Shown one piece after another: positions 27,564-33,812 of a stretch of DNA of 33,812 bases. Source of the DNA: Verrucomicrobiota bacterium (GTDB taxonomy: Bacteria; Verrucomicrobiota; Verrucomicrobiia; Opitutales; Opitutaceae). The DNA lies in NCBI GenBank assembly GCA_025362555.1, contig JANYFP010000399.1, positions 1-33,812 of the forward strand, given 5' to 3'. Made by a program: the position numbers and the translations under genes. Below the pieces are notes generated by a model. It was given only the letters and a program-made list of their open reading frames with translations. It was not told where the DNA came from and ran no database searches. How positions within the stretch are numbered: the first letter of the stretch is position 1; the number at the start of each line of letters is the position of its first letter.

Positions 27564-29495
27564 ATGAGCACTTCTCCGTCCGTCCCCCGCCTTCTCGACC
27601 GCATCGCCGGCCCCTCCGACGTCAAGGCGCTCCGCCCTGAACAACTGCCCCTACTCGCCGCAGAAATCCGCGCCGAACTGATCGAGGTCACCTCCAAGAA
27701 CGGCGGCCACATCGGACCCAATCTCGGCGTCGTCGAGCTCACCATCGCGCTGCATCGTGTCTTCACTACGCCGGACGATCAATTTGTCTTCGACGTCGCT
27801 CATCAGGGCTACGTGCACAAACTCCTGACCGGTCGCGGTGGTGATTTTTTCCGCCAACTGCGCAAGACGAACGGGGCCTCCGGCTTTCTTTACCGCCGGG
27901 AGAGCGCGCACGATTCCTTCGGCGCCGGCCACGCGGGCACGGCCTTATCCGCCGCCCTCGGCATGGCCACCGCGCGTGATCTGCGCAACTCCAGCGAACA
28001 CGTCGTCGCCGTCTGCGGCGACGCGGCCTTCACCTGCGGCATCACCCTCGAAGCCCTCAACAATGTCGTCAGCTCAACCAAACGCCTCATCGTCATTCTC
28101 AATGACAACGAATGGTCGATCGCGAAGAACGTCGGCGCGATTTCGCAGTACCTGAACCGCATCAGCACAAGCGAAACCTATAACAAAATCCACCACGACG
28201 TGGAGGCGTTTTTCAAAAGTTTCCCCACTGGCGAAGGCATGAACCGCGTTTACACCAAATGGAAACGCGAGACGAAGGACTTCTTTGTCGAGTCCTCGTT
28301 GTTCGAAAAATTTGGCCTGCGCTACCTCGGTCCGGTCGACGGTCACGACTTCGAATCCCTCGCGAAAAACCTGGAATTCGCCAAGCACTGCGATGTGCCC
28401 GTGCTCATCCACGTGTTGACGAAAAAAGGCAAAGGACTCGAAGCCGCCGTCGCCCATCCGGAAAAATTCCACGGAGCCAGTCCCTTTGATCCCGCCACCG
28501 GCGAGAACGCAAAATCTCCGCCGGGCACACCGCCGAATTATCAAGATGTCTTCGGTGCCGCGATGACTCGTTTCGCCAAAGCAAACCCCATGGTCCTCGG
28601 CATTACGGGTGCGATGCCGGCCGGCACAGGACTGTCCGTCCTCGCCAAGGAAGTTCCCGCGCAATTTTTCGACGTCGGCATCGCCGAAGAACACGCCGTC
28701 CTCTTCGCCTCCGGTCTCGCGACCAAAGGATTTCGCCCCGTGTGCGCGATCTACTCCACCTTCCTGCAGCGCGCTTACGATCAGATCATCCACGACGTGT
28801 GCCTGCAAAATCTGCCAGTGACTTTCTGCATGGATCGCGCCGGCCTTTCCCCGAATGACGGCCCGACCCATCATGGCCTCTTCGATCTCTCGTATCTGCG
28901 TTGCGTCCCCAACGCCATCGTCATGCAACCGAGGAACGAGGACGAACTCGTGGACATGCTGCACACCTCGCTCCAGTTGCCCTCCCCCGCCTTTATCCGC
29001 TATCCGCGCGGTGCCGGCACCGGCGTTAAAATAAAGGAACAGCCCGCCGTGATGACCATTGGCCAAGCCGAAGTGTTGCGCGAGGGAACCGACTTGGTGA
29101 TCTGGGCGCTCGGGGCGATGGTCGCCGACGCGCTTAAGCTCGCGGAACGCCTCGCCACTGAAGACGGACTTTCCGTCGGCGTCGTGAACGCGCGTTTCGT
29201 CAAGCCACTCGATCGCACTCTTCTGATTAGCCAAGCTGCGGTTATTCCACTGATCGTCACGATGGAAGATCACGTGATCACCGGCGGGTTTGGCACCGCT
29301 GTCATGGAAGCCTTGCAAGAAGCCGGTTGCCTCACCGCCGTCGAGCGCATCGGCTGGCCCGATAAATTCGTCGAGCACGGCAGCAGCGTGGAAATCCTTC
29401 GCGCCGCCTACGACCTCGCCCCCGACGACATCGCCCGCCGGATCAAAGCCCGTTACCAGCGAGTGAAAGCTGCGGTGATCGAAACGAACGCATAA
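27564..29495 (+). CDS. dxs: 1-deoxy-D-xylulose-5-phosphate synthase
   Basis: This 643-residue thiamine-diphosphate enzyme makes DXP from pyruvate and glyceraldehyde 3-phosphate, the first step of MEP isoprenoid and thiamine/pyridoxal precursor synthesis. Motifs are the catalytic-His region NGGHIGPNLGVVELT, DVAHQGYVHKLLTGR, FGAGHAGTALSAALGMA, the diphosphate-binding GDAAFTCG to LNDNEWSIAKNVG, DVGIAEEHAV (catalytic Glu), and MDRAGLSPNDGPTHHGLFDLSYLR. The ATG at 27564 gives the normal N-terminus. Departures from well-studied Dxs are GDA for GDG and IGPN for the usual ASGL-like loop after the His. Length and domain order are otherwise standard. Confidence 0.95.
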   Translation: MSTSPSVPRLLDRIAGPSDVKALRPEQLPLLAAEIRAELIEVTSKNGGHIGPNLGVVELTIALHRVFTTPDDQFVFDVAHQGYVHKLLTGRGGDFFRQLRKTNGASGFLYRRESAHDSFGAGHAGTALSAALGMATARDLRNSSEHVVAVCGDAAFTCGITLEALNNVVSSTKRLIVILNDNEWSIAKNVGAISQYLNRISTSETYNKIHHDVEAFFKSFPTGEGMNRVYTKWKRETKDFFVESSLFEKFGLRYLGPVDGHDFESLAKNLEFAKHCDVPVLIHVLTKKGKGLEAAVAHPEKFHGASPFDPATGENAKSPPGTPPNYQDVFGAAMTRFAKANPMVLGITGAMPAGTGLSVLAKEVPAQFFDVGIAEEHAVLFASGLATKGFRPVCAIYSTFLQRAYDQIIHDVCLQNLPVTFCMDRAGLSPNDGPTHHGLFDLSYLRCVPNAIVMQPRNEDELVDMLHTSLQLPSPAFIRYPRGAGTGVKIKEQPAVMTIGQAEVLREGTDLVIWALGAMVADALKLAERLATEDGLSVGVVNARFVKPLDRTLLISQAAVIPLIVTMEDHVITGGFGTAVMEALQEAGCLTAVERIGWPDKFVEHGSSVEILRAAYDLAPDDIARRIKARYQRVKAAVIETNA

Positions 29496-29654
29496 CGGTG
29501 GATTAATCTATTCGGCTTGAAGCCGCGCTTCTTGCTGACCGATTTTGTAGGCGGGGTGCCCCCACCCACATCACACCTAACCGAACAGCCCTGCCGGACT
29601 GACGGATCTGCACTCTGTCACGACGACGAAGCCAAACCAAAGCCCACGACCCAT

Positions 29655-29683
29655 AAAAAAGCCGCACACGGGAAGTGTGCGGC
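29655..29683 (-). terminator. Rho-independent terminator
   Basis: A perfect 9-bp stem, GCCGCACAC (29661-29669) and GTGTGCGGC (29675-29683), surrounds a 5-base loop. On the minus strand it is followed immediately by six U residues (AAAAAA at 29655-29660 on the plus strand). It lies 32 nt after the small Cys-rich gene and terminates it. Confidence 0.9.
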
Positions 29684-29714
29684 GTGACAGGTGACGTTGA
29701 GAACGCGGCGAGGA

Positions 29715-29933
29715 TTATTTCTTAACCTCGTTCGTGCCGCCACATTTCTCGCAGTTTTTGTGTTCCTTGGCGGCAGCGACGCAGCACGCGTGATCGCAGG
29801 TTTTGCCATCTTTCTCAGCTTTAACGCAGCAGTTTCCTTCTTTGCCGGCTGGCTTGGGATCTTCGGCACGGGAAACTGTATAACCAAAGGCCAACACAAT
29901 GGCCAGGAGGGGAATCAATCGCAGTGATTTCAT
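29715..29933 (-). CDS. Small secreted cysteine-rich protein
   Basis: This 72-residue protein has a clear signal peptide (KSLRLIPLLAIVLAFGYTVSRA, cleavage near residue 23) and a mature part of about 49 residues. Seven cysteines (35, 36, 46, 50, 51, 61, 64) and two histidines are arranged as CC, CxHxCC and CxxC. This looks like a small extracytoplasmic metal-binding or disulfide-rich protein. Its reality as a gene is supported by the signal peptide, the lack of frame interruptions and the strong terminator directly downstream. No ribosome binding site is obvious. I recognise no named family; metal binding is inferred only from the Cys/His spacing. Confidence 0.8.
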   Translation of the reverse strand: MKSLRLIPLLAIVLAFGYTVSRAEDPKPAGKEGNCCVKAEKDGKTCDHACCVAAAKEHKNCEKCGGTNEVKK

Positions 29934-30013
29934 AGGGGAAATGAACTTTCAGGGTTGAATAAATCCGGACTAATTAAAACGGCTGGAATACCAGTCGGAA
30001 CTGTGGCGAAAGC

Positions 30014-30087
30014 TGGTGCGGGCGGAGGGAGTCGAACCCTCCTCTCATGCTTGGGAAGCACGCATAATACCGATATACTACGCCCGC
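30014..30087 (-). tRNA. tRNA-Gly(CCC)
   Basis: The acceptor stem GCGGGCG/CGCCCGC, the D arm, the anticodon stem CGTGC/GCATG with loop TTCCCAA (anticodon CCC), and the T arm GGAGG-GTTCGAC-TCCCTCC pattern are all present. The 3' CCA is encoded (TGG on the plus strand at 30014-30016). It resembles bacterial tRNA-Gly(CCC), which reads GGG. A Gly(TCC) reading is excluded by the 7-base loop. Confidence 0.95.
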
Positions 30088-30263
30088 AATGAACAGCCCC
30101 TTCATTGCTAACCACCCCGCCCTGACGGTCAAGCCCGCAACTGATTCACGGGTGCGGAAATAAATAGGCTCTGCTCATTTTCCGATCAGGAACGTCAGTG
30201 TTTTTGTGAGCGGGGTGCCCTCAATTATAAAACGGCCTTCGACCGATCCACCACCAAATGGTC

Positions 30264-30857
30264 TCAGGTATAATCCCGCCGACCTTCCAGCGCGCTCTTC
30301 AGCGTCACCGCGTCCGCGTACAACACCCCGCTGCCGCTCGGCAGACCGAACCCAATTCGGGACACCTTCATGCCCGTGGCGGGCAGTCGTTCGGTGAGAT
30401 AATGACAGGTCGCCTCGCCCTCAACGTCATTGGACAACGCCAGGATCAATTCACTAATTTCACCCGTATTGATGCGCTCCAACAATCCACTGATATTGAG
30501 ATCCTCCGGTGCCACACCGCGAATCGGGGAAAGTTTCCCATGCAGCACGTGGTAACACCCGCGGTACGCCGCAGATCGCTCAATCGCCGCCAGATCTGTG
30601 ACATATTCCACGACGCACACCTGGCCATTTCGCCGGCGCTCATCCGCGCAAACCGGACAATTCTCCTGCTCCGAAAGATTCCCGCAAACCGTACAACGTC
30701 GGACATTTTTCGCCGCCACTTGCAACGCTGAGACTAATTCCGGCAAGCGCGCCGGTTTCTCGACCAACAAATGCAGCGCGATCCGTTCCGCCGAGCGATA
30801 ACCAATGCCCGGAAGCTGCTTCAGCAGCTTTTGCAAATGTTCGAGAGCCGGAGTCAT
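30264..30857 (-). CDS. recR: Recombination mediator protein RecR
   Basis: This 197-residue DNA-repair protein of the RecFOR pathway has a helix-hairpin-helix at the N-terminus (LKQLPGIGYRSAERIALHLL, about 12-31), a four-cysteine zinc finger (C55, C58, C67, C70: CTVCGN to CPVC), and a Toprim domain beginning QVCVVEYVTDLAAIE and including SNDVEGEATCHYL. The C-terminal Walker-B-like segment VSRIGFGLPSGSGVLYADAVTLKSAL is intact. Size matches the family. It lies downstream of ybaB in the same direction, a widespread ybaB-recR pair, although here a gap of about 150 nt with small hairpins (TGCGGA/TCCGCA near 30916-30936) separates them. Confidence 0.97.
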   Translation of the reverse strand: MTPALEHLQKLLKQLPGIGYRSAERIALHLLVEKPARLPELVSALQVAAKNVRRCTVCGNLSEQENCPVCADERRRNGQVCVVEYVTDLAAIERSAAYRGCYHVLHGKLSPIRGVAPEDLNISGLLERINTGEISELILALSNDVEGEATCHYLTERLPATGMKVSRIGFGLPSGSGVLYADAVTLKSALEGRRDYT

Positions 30858-31010
30858 CGGAATTTATGATTTGAGATTTTTGAATTTTCGATCGACCGCA
30901 TCGTGCTCCTGAACTGCGGACTTCCCCATTCCGCAAGCGAGTCGAAGGGCTCGATGCGACATGGCGCAAGCACCTGGCCCGACAATTCGCCGAAATCACT
31001 TCTCCGGGGA

Positions 31011-31319
31011 TTAAAACATCCCCGGCATCTGGAACCCGGAAGAGATGCGTTGCATCTCGGAATCATTGAGTTCCTTCGCCTTCTGCGCGGCTTCTTGCAC
31101 CGCATTGAGAATCGTTTCTTCGATTAGTTTTTTGTCTTCCTTCAAGAACTCGGGGTCGAGGGTCAGCGAGAGAAATTTACTGGCACCGTTAATCTTGATC
31201 TTCACCGCACCACCACCGCTGGTGACGTCGATTTCGCGCGTCGCGAGTGATGCCTGCATCAACTCGATCTGCTTTTGCATTTTCTGAGCTTGTTTAAGGA
31301 GTGTGCCTACGCCGGCCAT
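31011..31319 (-). CDS. ybaB: YbaB/EbfC nucleoid-associated protein
   Basis: This 102-residue small DNA-binding protein forms dimers on the nucleoid. Starting at the ATG at 31319, it reads MAGVGTLLKQAQKMQKQIELMQ, the helical N-terminus of the family. The beta region GGGAVKIKINGASKFLSLTLDPEF and a C-terminal helix VQEAAQKAKELNDSEMQRISSG follow, and it ends in the glycine/methionine-rich MPGMF tail. It lies upstream of recR, the common gene order, but dnaX is not on its upstream side here. Confidence 0.95.
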   Translation of the reverse strand: MAGVGTLLKQAQKMQKQIELMQASLATREIDVTSGGGAVKIKINGASKFLSLTLDPEFLKEDKKLIEETILNAVQEAAQKAKELNDSEMQRISSGFQMPGMF

Positions 31320-31429
31320 GGTGGGATTGGGTTGGAATTTAAAGTGGGTAACGAACCACCATGAAGACCGCCCCACCCGATTTCCTTCAAGCCATAAATA
31401 GCGTCACGAACAGACTAGGCAGATTAAAA

Positions 31430-31521
31430 CCACGAAACATACCAAACACACGAAAAGGTGATGGCCCCCTATTTCAATCATTACAGGGGAATTTATTTCG
31501 TGTGTTTGGTGTGTTTCGTGG
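31430..31521. repeat. Fold-back element of CACGAAACA-type 9-nt units
   Basis: The left arm (31430-31455) consists of CACGAAACA, TACCAAACA and CACGAAA units. The right arm (31496-31521) is its inverse with one difference that is G-U compatible. The 40-nt loop contains a nested CCCCT/AGGGG stem (31466-31470 with 31485-31489). It ends 5 nt from the stop codon of the SDR gene and could act as a transcription or RNA-end signal. Confidence 0.85.
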
Positions 31522-31526
31522 TGACC

Positions 31527-32441
31527 TCAATTGGTGGTTCCATCTTCCCGGAATATCGCCTCAAATCCGGCCCGATAATCCGGATACTTCGGCTGCCAAC
31601 CCAACACCCGCTGGATTTTACTGCTGGAAATAATTCGATCTGGCATCGGTTCACCTCCGCGGCGACTGCCCGCCACCCCATCGAACCCCGGCATCGCCCG
31701 CTGCAAACGCTCGGCCAACCAGCGCACCACTTCTTCTCGGCGCGCCGGCGCAAGATCCGCCGCATTGAAAACCTGGCTCCCGATTGCGTCCGAAGCAGAA
31801 AAACACGCCATCATCGCCGACACGATATCGTCGCGATGAATCAAATTCAGGTGATGCGCCCCCCTGCCCCCCAACGAAGTCGCCCCCTCGCGCAATTGAT
31901 TCAACAGATGATGCCGTTCCGGCCCGTAAATTCCGGCCAAACGCAAAATGAACCAGCGAGCACAAATCGTCGCAGCGACATTCTCCACAAGTTGCTCGGA
32001 CTCCCGGATAATTTTCCCATTTGTCGTCGCTCCCACTGCGGGCGAGCTTTCCACCACCACCGCCCCACCGCCCTGCGGATAGACCGACGTGCTGCTCGTG
32101 TAGATCATCGTTCCAATCGGCATACCCGACATTGCCGCCCAACTCAAAATCGACGCCATTCCCATCAAATACGACTGGCGGTAACCCTCCGGCCCACCTC
32201 CGGAACTGACGCAATTAACCACAAAATCCGCCCCGCCGTAGAGCTGCCCGTGCCAGTCGGACGATGACAACTCCGCGACCACGACCTTCGTCAGACCCAT
32301 GGCCCGCAGCGCCGTGGCTTTTTCCGGATTCCGAGTCAGCGCCTCCACCCGTGCGCCCTCCGCCACCGCCGCTCGCGCCACCGCCGAGCCCACGTAGCCG
32401 CAACCAAAAATAACGAGCCGTTTGCCGCGAAGAGAAGTCAT
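31527..32441 (-). CDS. NAD(P)-binding SDR-superfamily protein (YeeZ-like epimerase/dehydratase)
   Basis: This 304-residue protein has a Rossmann fold. The nucleotide-binding loop is LVIFGCGYVGSAVARAA near residues 9-25. A serine-rich strand, IYTSSTSVYPQGGG, sits where extended SDRs carry the catalytic Ser. FILRLAGIYGPERH, LIHRDDIVSAMM and FNAADLAPARREEVVRW match the C-terminal half of the family. The usual Tyr-xxx-Lys pair is not evident; at the expected site the sequence reads NGKIIRESEQLVE, as in the YeeZ-like subgroup. Substrate is unknown. Fold-back repeats lie on both sides of the gene. Confidence 0.85.
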   Translation of the reverse strand: MTSLRGKRLVIFGCGYVGSAVARAAVAEGARVEALTRNPEKATALRAMGLTKVVVAELSSSDWHGQLYGGADFVVNCVSSGGGPEGYRQSYLMGMASILSWAAMSGMPIGTMIYTSSTSVYPQGGGAVVVESSPAVGATTNGKIIRESEQLVENVAATICARWFILRLAGIYGPERHHLLNQLREGATSLGGRGAHHLNLIHRDDIVSAMMACFSASDAIGSQVFNAADLAPARREEVVRWLAERLQRAMPGFDGVAGSRRGGEPMPDRIISSSKIQRVLGWQPKYPDYRAGFEAIFREDGTTN

Positions 32442-32538
32442 GTTTCGATAAAGCGTGGAGCCAATGCATGAAGCGGGAAAACTCCAATATTAAGTTGGAT
32501 TTCGGCGGTCCTATCCAAATCGCAGACGTCAGAAATAT

Positions 32539-32605
32539 TGCCCACGGAACACACGGAATACACGGAAAACAGAGGGGATTTAATATTCCGTGTATTCCGT
32601 GGGCA
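32539..32605. repeat. Fold-back element of CACGGAATA-type 9-nt units
   Basis: The left side (32539-32569) carries three phased units: CACGGAACA, CACGGAATA and CACGGAAAA. The right arm TTCCGTGTATTCCGTGGGCA (32586-32605) carries the inverse of two units. It can pair with the outer left copy with one mismatch or with the inner copy perfectly. It lies between the divergent SDR and DJ-1 genes. Confidence 0.85.
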
Positions 32606-32672
32606 AATCCTCAGGTTCCCCAGACGAAGATTAATGTCCCATTCGTGAAAATGAGTGGTTAACAATTCTTCT

Positions 32673-33218
32673 ATGTCCAAGCCCAGCGTACTCGTGATTC
32701 TTGCCGATGGCTTTGAGGAAATCGAAACGTTCGCCCCGGTCGATCTGCTGCGCCGCGCCGAAGTCGACGTCACCGTGGCGTCGCTCAATGAAAACCGCCA
32801 CGCCACCGGCCGCAGCCACATCACCACCCACGCCGATTGCGCTCTGTCCAGCGTGCAAGGCCGCGCTTTCGACCTCGTCTTTTTGCCCGGTGGCGCCGGC
32901 GTGAAAAACCTCCGGGCTGATCCTCGCGTGCGTGAAATCGTCCTGCAACATCACGCCGCCAACCGCTGGCTCGCCGCCATCTGCGCCGCACCCACGGTGC
33001 TCAACGATTGCGGACTGCTGGCCGGCAAACGCTACACCGCGCACTTCTCCGTGGCGAACGAGCTGCCGCATATTTTAGCGCAGGAACGCATCGTAACCGA
33101 TGGCAAACTCACGACCTCGCGCGGTGCCGGCACCGCCATGGAATTCGGCCTACACTTGGTCGCATTACTGATCTCGCCGGCCAAATCCGAAGAAATCAGC
33201 AAAGCTATTTGTCTCTAA
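32673..33218 (+). CDS. DJ-1/PfpI family protein
   Basis: The ATG at 32673 gives 181 residues. It aligns closely with DJ-1/YajL/ThiJ proteins: VLVILADGFEEIETFAPVDLLRRA carries the conserved Glu18, and AAICAAPTVLNDCGLLAGKR carries the reactive Cys104. LVFLPGGAGVKNLRAD and TSRGAGTAMEFGL are also typical. The family includes proteins with protective roles against oxidative and carbonyl stress and glyoxalase or deglycase-like activities; which applies here cannot be read from the sequence. No signal peptide is visible, so it is cytoplasmic. A GTG at 32655 would add six residues and is less likely. Confidence 0.93.
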   Translation: MSKPSVLVILADGFEEIETFAPVDLLRRAEVDVTVASLNENRHATGRSHITTHADCALSSVQGRAFDLVFLPGGAGVKNLRADPRVREIVLQHHAANRWLAAICAAPTVLNDCGLLAGKRYTAHFSVANELPHILAQERIVTDGKLTTSRGAGTAMEFGLHLVALLISPAKSEEISKAICL

Positions 33219-33429
33219 CGCTTTGCGCTAAATCGGCATTGCTACGCCGCAGGCATTCTCGTTGGATCAAGCCGGTCCAGCCCCGGACCACTGTTTGCAA
33301 GTGATTGCTCTCCTTTTTGAAGGGCGCCGCCTCCTGAATTTGGAAGCGACGGGGCGAAGCAGTCTTCAAACGAATCTCGCGTAAACCTGCAAAATATTTT
33401 CCCGCCGTCTCGATCAACCCGCATCGACT

Positions 33430-33812
33430 ATGAAAACCCCGATATTTTTCCTCCTCATTCTCCTCCTTGGCAGCCGCCTTCACGGCCAGATCCACCAAGA
33501 TAATTTGGACTCGGCCTTCAATCAACTGAAGGGAAACGGTCTCACGCCGTTTGCCCGAGCGCTCTACGAAGACACGGATAGCGCCAACAATTTTATTCAT
33601 CATCTCGATCCGCTCATGCGCGGTGCCGGCGAATTCCTCGATTATGAAATTTTAAGCATTCATCCTCTCGCCAAGAAAATCAATCGCATGATCATTGTCA
33701 TCTATTTCGAAAAATTCCCGATGTATCTGCGGCTTGACACCTACGACACGCCCAAGGGCCGGATTTACTTATCTCCGCTCGCCTCCAAGGAAGCCTCCGA
33801 CGTTCTCCCGCC
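33430..33812 (+). CDS. Putative secreted protein, 3'-truncated by window edge
   Basis: An ATG at 33430 opens a frame that continues to the end of the window (127 complete codons). The N-terminus MKTPIFFLLILLLGSRLHG is a good signal peptide. The mature part begins QIHQDNLDSAFNQLKGNGLTPFARALYED and continues through GAGEFLDYEILSIHPLAKKINRMIIVIYFEKFPMYLRLDTYDTPKGRIYLSPLA. Alternating charged and hydrophobic residues suggest a small soluble alpha/beta domain. I recognise no family. The 211 nt upstream contain no other gene. Confidence 0.75.
   Translation, partial: MKTPIFFLLILLLGSRLHGQIHQDNLDSAFNQLKGNGLTPFARALYEDTDSANNFIHHLDPLMRGAGEFLDYEILSIHPLAKKINRMIIVIYFEKFPMYLRLDTYDTPKGRIYLSPLASKEASDVLP

Noticed and set aside
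28074-29378. Open frame of about 434 codons on the minus strand opposite dxs
   Set aside because: It is a shadow of the GC-rich dxs coding sequence; no recognisable protein features.
31430-32605. CRISPR array from the repeated CACGAAACA/CACGGAATA units
   Set aside because: The units are 9 nt, contiguous and arranged as inverted arms with no spacers; no cas gene is nearby.

Overview
The window looks like a GC-rich chromosome segment of a Verrucomicrobiota bacterium, most likely from the Opitutales/Opitutaceae. The reasons are the TonB-dependent receptor with its characteristic N-terminus (EIVVLSPFTV followed by TDKDTGYRATNS), a complex I locus with two adjacent nuoM genes, weak Shine-Dalgarno signals throughout, and many hairpin and fold-back repeats between genes. 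No rRNA, phage, transposase or CRISPR array is visible.

Layout. Positions 1-3829 (+) hold the end of a respiratory complex I operon: a 5'-truncated nuoM, a second complete nuoM and nuoN, joined by ATGA overlaps. Positions 3913-15711 (-) form a run of six genes that reads as a polysaccharide utilisation locus: TonB-dependent receptor, GPH-type sugar symporter, GH30, GH16, GH43, and a large GH55-like double beta-helix protein fused to a C-terminal SMP-30-like propeller. An AT-rich regulatory region with inverted repeats separates this run from a divergent LacI-type regulator (16135-17190, +). A cytosolic protein of about 1158 residues follows (17601-21077, +); it resembles GH94-clan beta-glucan phosphorylases, possibly GH149/GH161. 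A convergent aldose-1-epimerase-like gene (21513-22451, -) comes next.

The inferred pathway for this locus is as follows. GH16 and GH30, and perhaps the GH55-like protein, cut a beta-1,3/1,6-glucan such as laminarin outside the cytoplasm. The receptor and symporter import the oligosaccharides. The phosphorylase-like enzyme would release glucose 1-phosphate, the epimerase would equilibrate sugar anomers, and the LacI protein would regulate. GH43, which has no signal peptide, is the piece that fits least well.

From 22760 onward the genes are mainly housekeeping: a divergent adenylosuccinate synthetase, a small lipoprotein, a Ste24-like M48 protease followed by a secreted endonuclease/exonuclease/phosphatase protein, xseB-dxs, a small secreted Cys-rich protein with a clear terminator, tRNA-Gly(CCC), recR, ybaB, an SDR-type NAD(P)-binding protein, a DJ-1/PfpI protein, and the start of an unknown secreted protein cut by the window edge.

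The most unusual non-coding signal is a set of fold-back elements. Several are built from short units of about 9 nt (CACGAAACA, CACGGAATA, CGCGAAATG, CGCTAATG types). Two flank the SDR gene, one contains the apparent start codon of the phosphatase-like gene, and one lies in the gap after the phosphorylase gene. A different REP-like palindrome occurs both between GH43 and GH16 and inside the coding sequence of the second nuoM.
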